Notes: generated by a model not told the origin, from the sequence alone. A stretch of DNA of 64,000 nucleotides from Strigamia acuminata (GCA_949358305.1 OX442319.1:12586001-12650000); one strand, 5' to 3'. Shown: positions 1 through 10,910, counted from the first letter of the stretch. Made by a program: numbers and translations.

Positions 1-253
1 GTATTATCATGTAACTAAGTGTTAGTGTATGTGTTTGGCCAACGCGAGTGATCGCAATGTTTGTTTACATACAGCGTCTGTATGCTGCCTACAGGTGGCG
101 CCTTTTGCATTGAGGTCATGTGACCAATCAATAAAGATCACTTGGTGTTTTGGTTCTCACCTGTTAACATGATGTCTCTTTCTTTCACCTGATGTGTTTT
201 TCCAATCCACTACATTTGTCACTATTTGCAGAAGTTTGCAACACTATTCAACA
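1..253 (+). repeat. 5' LTR of copia element (partial)
   Basis: Collinear with 5602-5854 of the 3' LTR at an offset of 5601. By comparison with the 319-bp 3' LTR, the first 66 bases lie outside the window. It contains an AATAAA signal at about 130 and ends in ACA just before the primer-binding site. Confidence 0.93.
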
Positions 254-1036
254 AGGTTATGGGCCACAAACAACGTGGGAAAAACAGGCAGAGTGAAGAG
301 AAACATTTCAAGTCAACCACAGGTGAAAAAGTGGGCGTTTCTCCTCAAAATCCAAGATGGCGGCGCCCATGAGGAAAGTCAGCAACCTGTGTTCCAGCCA
401 AGAATCTACGGTTTCACAAGCGATTATTGGCCATCAAGCGATGCAGGAACACTAAACGGGTTCGAACATTATAGAACATTTATTTAATACGTTTATTTTG
501 ACCATTTTCGGACGATTTCTCCGAATATCGCGAGGCGCGATACGTAACGTCGACGTGGCGTTAATTTTCGCCGAGAAAACAACTCGACGACGAATACGCA
601 GGGACGACGACGCTCGACAACCACACGGGAAGTGTGAACGAGCAATAAACGAACGGGAATTGCCGAAAACGAGAAAATTCTCGAAGGAACTGAATTTTTC
701 GAGGCGAAAAAGACGGAAAAACGAGGAAAAATCAACAATACGACGATTTTTCTCAACCACACGTGAAGTGTGATTCGAAGCTGTCGACACAATACAAGTG
801 GTGAATCTGCAGCAGGAAGACATCACATATGAACAATTTATTTCGTTTATTTCGTTATTATTTTCGAATATGATTATTAGCTTAGTGTTGTGAATAGGAT
901 ACACTAACATAGTATTAAGAGCGAACTAACATCGCAACACTGCACCCAGTTGCGATTACCAGTATTTCAAAGTGTTTTTGAGCAATCTTGTGTGTGTTTT
1001 TGCTGTGTTTCTGGTGTGTTGGACACTAAATTCACA
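254..1036 (+). other. Copia leader between PBS and gag start
   Basis: About 780 bp of untranslated leader. Short open frames on both strands (for example 498-773) have biased Arg-rich composition and no recognisable motif. I treat them as chance. The leader presumably holds the packaging signal, but nothing in the bases proves this. Confidence 0.5.
255..265 (+). promoter_or_regulatory. Primer-binding site, internal tRNA-iMet type
   Basis: GGTTATGGGCC starts one base after the LTR end. It is complementary to the anticodon stem-loop region of initiator methionine tRNA. Drosophila copia is known to prime from an internal fragment of this tRNA rather than from its 3' CCA end, and the match here suggests the same mode. 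Confidence 0.7.
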
Positions 1037-4000
1037 ATGGACACGGAAAAACTCGACCGGAAGATTACACTTTTGAATAGGACGAACTACGATACGTGGA
1101 AACAGCAAATCAAAGTGCTGTTGATGCACCACGGATGCTGGGCCTTCACCGATGGAACACAAGAAGCCCTGGCACCGGGAGCGTCTTGGCGAGATCGCTC
1201 GGACTTTCAACTGCGAAAGGGGCGAGCTTTCAGCCTAATTTACTACGCCATTGAGGAGCAATACCACGAATTGCTCAGCGGGACCGAGGACGCGAAAACA
1301 GCGTGGGACACGCTAAAGACAAACTTCGAACCGGTCTCGAGGGCGAGAATAATACGTCTGTTGGACGAATTCTTCAATTTGAAATACGATCCAGCGACGG
1401 AGACGATCGGCGTATTCGCGGCGAAGATACGCAATGCAGCAAAGCGATTAGCCGACGTCAAACACGATTTGGACAATTTGTATCAGGCATTCCAACTTAT
1501 CCGATACCTGCCACAAGAATACCAGTCAATTGTGCAGAGTATTTATCGGTGGGACGATAAGGATTTCACACTGGAGAAAGTTGAAGCGGAATTGGTTGCT
1601 GAAGAGGGCAGACTCGCGCAACAACGCAGAGATTCGGGCCAAGCGCCAATTACGGACGCTTTCAACATGGGAACAAGCACAAAGAGCAATGATAATTCGT
1701 CTAAATCCCAACAACAGCAAGGAAACAGCAGCCAAAACAACCGAGGCGGACAAAGGGGCGGCAAATCGAATTATCGAGGCGGTAAAAATTCGCGGAATTT
1801 TCGAGGAAACACGACGGGATCACCAGGACGGGGGCCGTGTTTTCGGTGCAATCAACCAGGGCACTGGGCGAGGGATTGCACGGCACAATTACCGTCGAAT
1901 AACAGCCAGAACACAAATACAGCGGAAGAATTGGACACAAACATGTTCGATGTCGGTTTTCTCACCGAGTTGAGCGAGGAAGAGATGTTACAGTGCAGCG
2001 CAGCCAACAACTGTTGGATCTACGACACCGGGGCCACTGGACATTTTTGTAAAGATAGGAACCAGTTCTTCAATTTCAAGGAAACCACAGGGACAATAAG
2101 CCAAGCGGATAAGAAGACTTTAATTCAGATTCAAGGCGTCGGGGACGTTTGCGTGATGTGTTTGGTTGGAAGTGAGACAATTCCAATCACATTGAAGAAA
2201 GTTTATTATGCGCCGGACATGCGACGAAATTTGTTGTCGGGACCGTGCATCGACGAAGCACGATGCAAAGTCGCCGTTGGCTCGGGACTGGTCAAGATAT
2301 ACGATCCTCAGTGGAAGAGACAGCTGATGGAAGGCGTGAAGAAGGATCGTTTGTACTACATCAAGCTAAGCGACCAGAAGCCGGACTTTGAGAAGTTACG
2401 ACAAAAAGCAAATAGCAAAGCGAATGTTGGCGAACGGAAGAAACAAGAGCTAACTATTTCAACACAAAGTACAACGAAGAGTGCGTCTAATCCTGAGGAA
2501 GCAAGACTTTGGCATGAGCGGCTCGGACACATCTATTTTCCAAGCGTCCAAGCAATGAGCAAAGGAGGTGCAGTAATTGGGTTGCCAGTTTTGGACGTGC
2601 CAATTACACAGTGCGACGTTTGCACATTAGCCAAGAAGAAGGCGATTCCTCACAAGTCGTTGCCAGGAATTAGATCGACAGAGCCACTCCAATTGCTACA
2701 CATGGATGTATGTGGAGCATTTAGTACACCAACACTCTCGGGAAACATATACTTCTTAACTATCACGGATGACTTCTCTCGTTATTCGACAGTGTACTTA
2801 ATGAAGAAGAAGGACGAAGTATTTGACATTTTCCAAAAACACGTGAAACGAATAGAACGATTGCTTGGGAAATCGGTTCTCGCAATTCGTACGGATAACG
2901 GTATGGAGTTCTGCTCGAACAAGTTTGGAGAGTATCTCCAAGGACTAGGAATCGCTCACGAGAGGACTAACGCGTACACTCCTGTCCAAAATGGCGTTTC
3001 CGAGAGACTTAACCAGACATTAGCAAATGGAATGCGAGCGCTTGTGTACGATGCCGGCTTGGAACATCGATTCTGGGGAGAAGCCATCCTGACTTTCAAC
3101 TATCTCAGGAACAGGATCGCAAAGCTGAATTCGGACAAGACGCCGATGGAATTGTACTACGGACGCAAACCATCACTCAGACATTTAAGAAAATTCGGGA
3201 GTTTATGCTTTGTGCAGAAAAGGATTCGAGATGGGAAAATCGACAACAAGAGCTTGCACGGCATTATGCTCGGATATTCGAGGATAACAAAGGGATATCG
3301 AGTATGGCTGCCGGAGTTTTCCAAAGTAATCGAAACCAGCGACGTGAAGTTCGTAGAAAGCAGGCGCGGTGTTGAAGGCGTGCTGGGCTTACCAGAAAAA
3401 TACACGACATACATCGATAATTTGGACGACAATTTGGACATTGACAATGAACGCCAATATTATTCGGATGAAGATGTCAGGCCGCCACTACCCCCGCCAG
3501 TACCAGTTAAGAGGAAGGAAGATCCACAACTGGAATTGCCTCCAGTTAAACTGAAGTTTAGATTGCCAGATGAAAAATTGCATCATAATCTACCAGAAGT
3601 GAAGTTGCAGGGCACTTTGCCACAACCCGGACAAGGACTTGTGAATCCAGTTCCAACTATTCCTGCACTAGTTTGGAAGAAATCGGAAAAAGTCAGACCG
3701 ACCGGACAGAGGGATATCGAGTACACGATTGATGGTTATGACAAACCAAAGTTACGCTCAATACCTGACGTGAAGCGTTACTGTGCCGACCACAATCTTC
3801 GTGTCCCCGAGCATTTGTTTGAGGACAAAAGAAAGAAGAAGCCCTCAGAATCGAATACGACAACGGATAGTCTTGACGTGGACTTTGACGATATCAATAT
3901 CAACTTCGAGGCCAATCACCTAGAGGTCCACGTACCCGTACGTTATGAGGAAATTGCGACTTTACCCGAAAGGAATGAATGGCGCCAAGCGATGAACGAC

Positions 4001-5506
4001 GAGATTGGCACCATGCATGAGCGCGAAGTTTGGGAACTTGTTCCACCGCCGCCCAACACTAAGATAGTGGGTTGCAGATGGATTTATACGACCAAACAGA
4101 ACGAAGAGGGAGAAATTGCACGTTATAAGGCGAGACTTGTCGCGCAAGGGTTTTCCCAAGTCTACGGCGAATCCTATGAGGAGACATTCTCACCCGTGGT
4201 AGACTTTTCAATCGTGCGCTTTATGTTCACGCTACTCGTCTGTATGCTCAAATGGTCGTACATTCAGGCAGACGTCAAGTGTGCGTATCTTTACGCAAAG
4301 TTGCATAAAACCGTCTACATGCGACAACCAAAAGGTTTCATCGTTGAAGGCAAAGAGAACTATGTCTGCAGACTCCTCCGAGCCATCTATGGCTTGCACC
4401 AGTCTGGAAGAGAATGGGGAATAGAACTGGAGGAGACTTTATTGAAATTAGGACTAGAACACGTCAATTGGTGCAATTGCGTTTATAAATACGGAGATGT
4501 TGCGTATTTAATCGTCTACGTTGACGATATCGTTGTCTTCGGAAAGCAGTACGAAGATGCGATGAAAATACTCAACATGATTGGAACGCAATTCGATTTA
4601 GTGATTCTCGGACAAACGAAGAAGTTGCTGGGAGTCGAATTTCACTCGCACAAACAACAATTGGTTCTACATCAAAGATCGTACGTGAACAAAGTGTTGT
4701 TGAAATTCAAAAATCACTTGGAACATGTGAAGATTCGATCTCAACCGATGACGAAAGCAACTGTTCTCACGAAACGAGATTGTCCGGACACAATTGATGA
4801 ATTCAAAGTCATGGAAGGAATTCCATATAGAAGCTTACTTGGATGTTTAGCATTCATCGCGTCGAGAACAAGGCCCGACATGACTTATGCAGTGAACATC
4901 CTGAGCCAATTTCAATCGAATCCAGGGTGGGACCACTGGATTGCGCTTTTGGACTTACTCAGTTATCTGAGAACAACAAGAAACCACGGATTAATGTTGT
5001 TCCCGAATGATCGGATCGAGGTAATCGGATACAGCGACTCCGATTATGCGAACAACAGAGATGACCGAATTTCCGTTGGAGGAACACTAGTGACTTTGGG
5101 TAGCACACCCATCTACTGGCGGACCTTCAAACAACGGAACGTGACACTGTCAACAATGGAGGCGGAGTACGTAGCCCTCACAGAAACTGTTAAGGACTAT
5201 ATTTGGATTGTTCGTGTTCTGCACGAAATATCCCCAGAATTGGCTGGAAGATTCTCTCATTATGTCATGTGCGACAACATATCAGCAGTGGACTTCACAA
5301 AATCTTGTGTCGAGAACAGGAAAACAAAGCACATTGACATCCGTTACCATTTTATAAGAGAACTCGTTAAAAGAGATAATCTTCTAATCGTTCACGTAGG
5401 CACAAAGTCCAATCATGCCGACATTTTTACAAAGTCAGTTGACAAAGCTGACTTGGTAAAGTTTTGCGATCGCTTCTTAGTTGATTTGAGCACCTTGCGG
5501 GCTTAA
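1037..5506 (+). CDS. Copia-type Gag-Pol polyprotein, intact
   Basis: A single open frame of 1489 codons, starting at the ATG that opens MDTEKLDRK. An upstream in-frame ATG at 950 would add 29 residues, but the later start fits the usual copia Gag N-terminus. Domains in order: UBN2-type Gag (roughly 1-230); zinc knuckle CFRCNQPGHWARDC near 268; aspartic protease with DTGATGHF near 329; HHCC integrase N-terminus from WHERLGH near 491; integrase core with D in HMDVCG, D in RTDNG and E in SERLN; reverse transcriptase with RYKARLVAQGFSQ and YVDD near 1161; RNase H with DSDYA near 1333 and HIDIRYHFIRE. No stop or frameshift is seen, so the copy may be active. The protein assembles particles, copies its RNA and integrates the cDNA. 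Confidence 0.95.
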   Translation: MDTEKLDRKITLLNRTNYDTWKQQIKVLLMHHGCWAFTDGTQEALAPGASWRDRSDFQLRKGRAFSLIYYAIEEQYHELLSGTEDAKTAWDTLKTNFEPVSRARIIRLLDEFFNLKYDPATETIGVFAAKIRNAAKRLADVKHDLDNLYQAFQLIRYLPQEYQSIVQSIYRWDDKDFTLEKVEAELVAEEGRLAQQRRDSGQAPITDAFNMGTSTKSNDNSSKSQQQQGNSSQNNRGGQRGGKSNYRGGKNSRNFRGNTTGSPGRGPCFRCNQPGHWARDCTAQLPSNNSQNTNTAEELDTNMFDVGFLTELSEEEMLQCSAANNCWIYDTGATGHFCKDRNQFFNFKETTGTISQADKKTLIQIQGVGDVCVMCLVGSETIPITLKKVYYAPDMRRNLLSGPCIDEARCKVAVGSGLVKIYDPQWKRQLMEGVKKDRLYYIKLSDQKPDFEKLRQKANSKANVGERKKQELTISTQSTTKSASNPEEARLWHERLGHIYFPSVQAMSKGGAVIGLPVLDVPITQCDVCTLAKKKAIPHKSLPGIRSTEPLQLLHMDVCGAFSTPTLSGNIYFLTITDDFSRYSTVYLMKKKDEVFDIFQKHVKRIERLLGKSVLAIRTDNGMEFCSNKFGEYLQGLGIAHERTNAYTPVQNGVSERLNQTLANGMRALVYDAGLEHRFWGEAILTFNYLRNRIAKLNSDKTPMELYYGRKPSLRHLRKFGSLCFVQKRIRDGKIDNKSLHGIMLGYSRITKGYRVWLPEFSKVIETSDVKFVESRRGVEGVLGLPEKYTTYIDNLDDNLDIDNERQYYSDEDVRPPLPPPVPVKRKEDPQLELPPVKLKFRLPDEKLHHNLPEVKLQGTLPQPGQGLVNPVPTIPALVWKKSEKVRPTGQRDIEYTIDGYDKPKLRSIPDVKRYCADHNLRVPEHLFEDKRKKKPSESNTTTDSLDVDFDDININFEANHLEVHVPVRYEEIATLPERNEWRQAMNDEIGTMHEREVWELVPPPPNTKIVGCRWIYTTKQNEEGEIARYKARLVAQGFSQVYGESYEETFSPVVDFSIVRFMFTLLVCMLKWSYIQADVKCAYLYAKLHKTVYMRQPKGFIVEGKENYVCRLLRAIYGLHQSGREWGIELEETLLKLGLEHVNWCNCVYKYGDVAYLIVYVDDIVVFGKQYEDAMKILNMIGTQFDLVILGQTKKLLGVEFHSHKQQLVLHQRSYVNKVLLKFKNHLEHVKIRSQPMTKATVLTKRDCPDTIDEFKVMEGIPYRSLLGCLAFIASRTRPDMTYAVNILSQFQSNPGWDHWIALLDLLSYLRTTRNHGLMLFPNDRIEVIGYSDSDYANNRDDRISVGGTLVTLGSTPIYWRTFKQRNVTLSTMEAEYVALTETVKDYIWIVRVLHEISPELAGRFSHYVMCDNISAVDFTKSCVENRKTKHIDIRYHFIRELVKRDNLLIVHVGTKSNHADIFTKSVDKADLVKFCDRFLVDLSTLRA

Positions 5507-5524
5507 TAAGGAATGAGATAATAC

Positions 5525-5535
5525 GGGGGGCCGAA
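5525..5535 (+). other. Polypurine tract of copia element
   Basis: A run of six G followed by CCGAA lies directly before the TG that opens the 3' LTR, the normal place for the plus-strand primer. Confidence 0.55.
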
Positions 5536-5854
5536 TGTTAAGATATAATGTATATTGATAAGCAATCACTATTTACAACATGTGTGCATATATATCTTTG
5601 CGTATTATCATGTAACTAAGTGTTAGTGTATGTGTTTGGCCAACGCGAGTGATCGCAATGTTTGTTTACATACAGCGTCTGTATGCTGCCTACAGGTGGC
5701 GCCTTTTGCATTGAGGTCATGTGACCAATCAATAAAGATCACTTGGTGTTTTGGTTCTCACCTGTTAACATGATGTCTCTTTCTTTCACCTGATGTGTTT
5801 TTCCAATCCACTACATTTGTCACTATTTGCAGAAGTTTGCAACACTATTCAACA
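5536..5854 (+). repeat. 3' LTR of copia element, 319 bp
   Basis: Starts TGTTAAGATATAATG and ends TTCAACA, so it has TG..CA termini. It matches the partial 5' LTR over all 253 shared bases. Confidence 0.93.
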
Positions 5855-6172
5855 CAAATGACCTTCAAATGACTTTAAACAACCTTCACGACTCCCAAAC
5901 GACCTCCAAACGACTTTCAAACAACCTTCAAGCAACCTCCAAACGACTCCTAAACGACCTCCAAACGACCCCCAAATGATCCCCAAACGACCTTCAAACG
6001 ACCTCCAAACAACTTTCAAACGACCTTCAAACGACCTCCAAACGACTTCCAAACGACCTCCAAATGACCCCCAAATGACCTCCAAACGACTTCCAAACGA
6101 CCTTCAAACAACTTTCAAACCACCTCCAAACGACCTCCAAATGACCTCCAAACGACCCCCAAACAACCTCCA
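5855..6172. repeat. 11-bp minisatellite
   Basis: About 29 units near the consensus CAAACGACCTC, with C/T variation at a few positions. Because 11 is not a multiple of 3, every frame reads as an 11-residue repeat, which explains the spurious open frames on both strands here. It begins immediately after the copia 3' LTR. Confidence 0.9.
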
Positions 6173-6242
6173 CTTATTCAATGGGAATGACGTCACGTAC
6201 AAACACGAAACGAATCTTGCATAAGTTTTAGAGTTTTTGAAT

Positions 6243-8835
6243 GCAGCTATAGTCCGTGCACGGTATCTTGATGCTAAATTCGTACTGCGCATCCCATTCT
6301 GCGCAGACGATTTTCTAATTCCAGTTGTTATTTAGCAGTATTAAGCCTAATATTAGGCCTAATAATGATAAAATAAAGTAAATAAACAACAATAAACTCA
6401 TAATTAAAAATAATTTACAACGTAGTACCAAAATATTTTTGTTTATTTACCTTTTTTTCGCATTATTAGGCTTAATATTAGGCTTAATACTGCCATACAA
6501 CAACTGGAATTAGACAATCGTCTGCGCAAAATGGGATGCGCCTTGGACATAAAAATCGTCCCATTCCAGCTTGAGCTCGAGCTTCAGAATGAGCAGTTTC
6601 AACTCTAATCACCAGATGGCGCAAAAAATCGTCGATTGTTTCTGACATCACAATGAAAAATCCAAGACTAGAAAAGAGCGAGCGATCAGCAAACATGGCC
6701 GCCCGTATTTGGCATTTAATTAATTCTGTTTGTTTTCACTCTAGATTTTGAAATTGTGGATTTTGGTTCCTTCCGGGATAAAAAAACAAAGATAAGTCCG
6801 CAATTTTCGGCTTTGCTGCCGAACAAGTGTTGACTATTTTTCCGTGATGAGGAATTACGAGATGTTGGTTTGGGTTATGAAATTAACTGGATACATTTTA
6901 AAAGGTAAATTAATTCGGAACAAATAACAAAATTTTTTTTTTTTCAGTTTTTGAGGTTGGACAATCCACAACGTTTTGCCGACTCCATTGTCAGTAAATC
7001 AGTAAATCACGGCGGATTAATAGCCCAAAAGATCCTGCTCACCATCAAATGCATTACTAGGAATCTAAATAGGTCAAATTCATTCCTCCAGTAATTTATT
7101 TTCCATTTATTTATCCATTTATTTGTTTATTTTGTAGCTTATTTTTATTTTACCAATTTGCGAGCAAGAAAGTTGATTTTCAGAGAGTTTGCTGGCTGAC
7201 TGTGTTGGAAAATAACCTTAAATCCAGCGATTAAAGTATTTTTATTTCTTTATTTTTTAATGATTTATAATTTTTACATTGGTTTTGATTTGTTAGGAAA
7301 TTCTAAGGAATGGAATCTTTGCCGTTTCGGACCTGTGCGATCGGTTCACCATGACTTGCAGTTGAATTTATCCGCGCCCAGCAGAGAATTGTTCAACTAC
7401 AGGAGGATTATTTCAAACATCACAAATTTATACACAAAATCTGTATTTTTTATTTTATATTTTTCAGTCATTCCAACTAATAAATATATTTTTGAAACCA
7501 AAAATGAATTATTTTGTCTCAATTAATGAATAAATAAATGTTTTTGGCCAGAAAATAATTTTTTAAACTAAAAATGAATGTTTTTGAACGGAAAATAAAT
7601 TTTTTGACCTAAAATAAATATTTTGACCCAAAATAAATGTTTTCTTATCATAAAATAAATTTTTTTGCATCTAAAATAAATTTTTTTGCATCTAAAATAA
7701 ATTATTTGACCTAAAAGAAATGTTTTTTGAGCCTAAAATAAATTTTTTTGTGATTATGATGTCACATAATCCAACCCACTGGACCTAGACTTTTGTCAGA
7801 CATGGAGGAATAGAATTTATTTTATTTTGTCAAATTTTGTAAATAAATAATTTTATTTTGAGAAACATCTACAGTATTAATTTTTTATTTTAATAAAGAA
7901 ATCAAATACAATAATTTAAAAACAAAAACAAACAAATAAATAAAATATGCAAATTGATAAAATAAAACTAACCTACAAAATAAACAAATAAATGGATAAA
8001 TAAATGGAAAATAAATTACTGGAGGAATGAATTTTACTTATTTATTTTCCTAGTATAGATTTCTAGTATTGGTAAATTGTTGGCCATCGTTTTCCGTAAC
8101 AACAACTGGTTAGAAGTGAAAAATGATTAGAGAATTGATTCATTTTTAAGTTTGGGAGTTAAATTGGTGTTTATAAAAGATATAACTACTAGTAATGCAT
8201 TTGATGGTAAGCAGGATCTTTTGGGCTATTAATTCACGGTGATTTACTGAAATGAAGTGGCAAAACGTTGTGGATTGTCCAATTTGAGTTTGCGATCGAA
8301 TCAACCTCAAAAACTGAAAAAAAATATTAATTTTGTTATTTGTTCCGAATTAATTTACCTTTTAAAATGTATCCAGTTAATTTCATAACCCAAACCAACA
8401 TCTCGTCGTACGAATTTCCTCCGTAATTCCGTAATTCCTCATCACGGAAAAATAGTCAACACTTGTTCGGCAGCAAAGCCGAAAATTGTGGACTTATCTT
8501 TGTTTTTTTATCCCGGAAGGAACCAAAATCCACAATTTCAAATTCTAGAGTGAAAACAAACAGAATTAATTAAATGCCACGATGGTATTACTAATTTTAA
8601 CTCGTTCGAACCGTGTATTTTGCAACGGGCGGCCATGTTTGCTGATCGCTCGCTCTTTTCTAGTCTTGGATTTTTCATTGTGATGTCAGAAACAATCGAC
8701 GATTTTTTGCGCCATCTGGTGATTAGAGTTGAAACTGCTCATTCTGAAGCTCGAGCTCAAGCTGGAATGGGACGATTTTTATGTCCAAGGCTGTACGAAT
8801 TTAGCATCAAGATATCGTGCGCGGACTGTAGTATT
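6243..8835. mobile_element. Large foldback (palindromic) element
   Basis: The left arm (6243-7165) and right arm (about 7915-8835) are inverted copies. Landmarks on each side are GTACGAATTTAGCATCAAG, the segment encoding MFADRSLFSSLG, the stretch reading GGAACCAAAATCCACAATTTC, and the outward AATAAATGGATAAATAAATGG. The arms differ by point changes and indels. The right arm has about 145 extra bases (8040-8185) and the left arm carries a nested hairpin (6286-6540). The centre (7170-7910) is AT-rich with repeated AATAAATTTTTTTGCATCT units. No transposase is encoded, so it is either a nonautonomous foldback transposon or an inverted duplication. Confidence 0.8.
6286..6540. mobile_element. Nested 255-bp hairpin MITE inside left foldback arm
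   Basis: Arms of about 80 bp (6288-6367 and 6461-6540) are near-perfect inverted copies, opening CGCATCCCATT and GCGCAGACGATT. The loop is about 93 bp and AT-rich. Compared with the right arm of the surrounding palindrome, where TTCGTACAGCCTTGG (reverse complement of 8784-8798) is continuous, this block interrupts the site between TTCGTAC and CCTTGG. It is therefore a later insertion into one arm. Confidence 0.8.
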
Positions 8836-9574
8836 TGTAATCATGATTCAAATTTTAGCTTTCTTGGAGCATTTGTTAAAAGATTCACTCGACTGACTCT
8901 GGGAAATCGCAAATCATGGTGCCAAAGTGCTGTCACAATAATCAATATCCTCCCAAGTTTTGAAAAAATCACATACCCATAAGTTAGTTTGGATGTCACA
9001 GGATTGAAACTGATTTAGATCAATTGCAAATGGTAGCACTTGTACGAAATAGTTTACGTTGATACAATGATTAACTTTATTCAAACAGGGTATACATGCA
9101 AATAAGTTCTCCCCCTATCATCGCAATAACTTGAGCGAACATTGCGTCGCTTCCAAATCCCCTTCTTTGCAACATTTTAACAACTTTATCATTACCAGAA
9201 ATATAAATAAATTCAATCAAACCGTCAGTTTAACTTTAACACATGTGTTTGCCGTCACCAGGATGTGTGGATGTCTTTACAGAAAATACTGGTTATTTAG
9301 ACTTGTTTGTACTTCCTTTAACGTGGGCTGCACGTATTTAATGTTTAATATTTGTCACAAAGCTTGTGATAACTTCATCAATGAAATGATATACATCATA
9401 GTGATGATTTCTTTGGAACTTTTTGGAATATTTTTATAATTGTTTCTTGTTTGTATTGAAATATCGATAACATTTGCTAGAATAGTAACAGACGCTTTAT
9501 TTGTGCAATTGTAATACATAAACAAAATTAAATAAAAATGACAAAATCTAATTTAAAATGAAAAAATGGACAAA
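8836..9574. other. Intergenic, no supported gene
   Basis: A 102-codon frame at 9131-9439 (+) has a Cys- and hydrophobic-rich second half, but shows no domain, no clear splice context and no homologue I recognise. I do not call it a gene. The rest is AT-rich spacer. Confidence 0.4.
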
Positions 9575-9943
9575 AATGAAAAACTTTGATGAACAAAAAT
9601 GGAAAACTTTAATGAACAAAAATGGAAAAATTTAATGAACAAAAATGGAAAACTTTAATGAACAAAAATGGAAAACTTTAATGAACAAAAATGGAAAACT
9701 TTAATGAACAAAAATGGAAAACTTTAATGAACAAAAATGGAAAACTTTAATGAACAAAAATGGAAAACTTTAATGAACAAAAATGGAAAACTTTAATGAA
9801 CAAAAATGGAAAACTTTAATGAACAAAAATGGAAAACTTTAATGAACAAAAATGGAAAACTTTAATGAACAAAAATGGAAAACTTTAATGAACAAAAATG
9901 GAAAACTTTAATGAACAAAAATGGAAAACTTTAATGAACAAAT
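9575..9943. repeat. 23-bp minisatellite, copy 1 (about 16 units)
   Basis: Uninterrupted units of the form AAAATGGAAAACTTTAATGAAC plus one A. The same unit lies downstream of zinc-finger copies 2 and 3 with fewer repeats. All three arrays are followed by AAATAGAGTAAAATGTA, so the array is part of the duplicated block and its length has drifted. Confidence 0.95.
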
Positions 9944-10424
9944 AGAGTAAAATGTAAAAATCTCATTTAAAAAGTAAGGAAATAATACAAAATCTGATTA
10001 AAAATGCCTAAAAAGCTCAAATACATTTTTAAGCAAAAAAAAAATTCCAGAGATAAAAACAGTTTATTTGTTTAATGCACTTTTATCAATTTGCGCAATT
10101 GGCTATTCCATGCGTTTCATTTCATGTGTGGACGTGACGGTTTTTTTTACACAGGGTTTTAAATGTTTGCGATATAAATTGAAAATTAAGCAAGAAAAAA
10201 ATAACATTTCACAGATGCATGTTTTCTAAACTTTTCATCTAAACTAATAAAGGCAGAAATCAACCATTTTGAATTTAAGAATTGTGTGTACGGAGTGAAC
10301 GATTAGAAAGAATTTAAGTTAAATGTTTTTTCAAGCTAAAATTGTGCCTACAGGAATAAGCACATGCATGACACCTGAATGTTTTTTCTCCTGTGTGGGT
10401 TGTTAATAGATGTTTTCTAAATCC

Positions 10425-10910
10425 CTATTTGGCAGAATGAGCACACAAATGACACTTGAATGGCTTTTCTCCAGTATGGGTTAATAGGTGACTGTTTAAA
10501 TTTCCACTTTGATTGCAGGAAAAAGCACACAAATGGCACTTGAATGGTTTCTCTCCTGTGTGGGTTATTAAATGTGTTTTTAAGGTCCCATTTTGATTAC
10601 TAGAATAATCACACAAATGGCACTTGAATGTTTTTTCTCCTGTGTGGGTTAAAAGATGGACTTTTAAAAGCCCACTATGAGCCGAAGAATAATCACACAA
10701 ATGGCACTTGAATGGTTTTTCTCCGGTGTGAATTCGCATGTGGACAGTCATGTTACTTTTAATCCTGAATGAAAGTGAACATATTCGACATTTGAAAGGC
10801 TTTTCACCCGTGTGTATGAGCACGTGCTGTTTCAAAAGCGAATAATATGAACACGAATAGTCACACAGATTGCAACAGTAATCCTCATGTTTTCTCTTCA
10901 TTTTTTGCAT
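10425..10910 (-). CDS. C2H2 zinc-finger protein, copy 1, C-terminally truncated
   Basis: Coding exon with ATG at 10910 and an in-frame TAA a few codons upstream in the same exon. It encodes 161 residues: a basic start MQKMKRKHEDY, then five complete C2H2 fingers joined by TGEKPFKC linkers. A sixth finger stops early (CHLCAHSAK, stop). Relative to copy 2 a small deletion creates the TAG. Reading on in frame recovers the rest of that finger and the last one, with one extra Thr codon, so the loss looks recent. The exon starts at 10968 after a T-rich tract ending ATTATAG. A 5'-UTR exon lies at 11101-11168 and another ends near 11452. Tandem fingers of this type usually bind DNA in the nucleus; the target is unknown. 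Confidence 0.8.
   Translation of the reverse strand: MQKMKRKHEDYCCNLCDYSCSYYSLLKQHVLIHTGEKPFKCRICSLSFRIKSNMTVHMRIHTGEKPFKCHLCDYSSAHSGLLKVHLLTHTGEKTFKCHLCDYSSNQNGTLKTHLITHTGEKPFKCHLCAFSCNQSGNLNSHLLTHTGEKPFKCHLCAHSAK

Larger units (their letters stand above)
1..5854 (+). mobile_element. Ty1/copia LTR retrotransposon, 5' LTR truncated by window edge
   Basis: Internal region with one long gag-pol ORF between two copies of the same LTR. Bases 1-253 match 5602-5854 with no difference that I can see, so the insertion looks recent. The order gag, protease, integrase, reverse transcriptase, RNase H defines Ty1/copia rather than Ty3/gypsy. The 3' LTR begins TGTTAAG and ends CA. The 5' flank is outside the window, so a target duplication cannot be checked. 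The 3' flank is an 11-bp minisatellite, so the element sits at or in that array. Confidence 0.95.

Noticed and set aside
194-487. 97-codon frame across the copia LTR and leader
   Set aside because: It crosses the LTR end and PBS and has no domain; explained by the retrotransposon leader.
452-910. Overlapping minus- and plus-strand frames in the copia leader
   Set aside because: Arg/Ser-biased shadows of one GC-richer stretch; no motif, no start context.
5849-6292. Open frames with 11-residue repeats on both strands
   Set aside because: Produced by the 11-bp minisatellite.
8620-8982. 120-codon frame and its inverted partner at 6484-6696
   Set aside because: Both lie in the arms of the foldback palindrome; the shared peptide reflects symmetry. 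A captured exon is possible but not supported.
9131-9439. 102-codon hydrophobic, Cys-containing frame
   Set aside because: No recognisable family, no splice evidence, AT-rich background.
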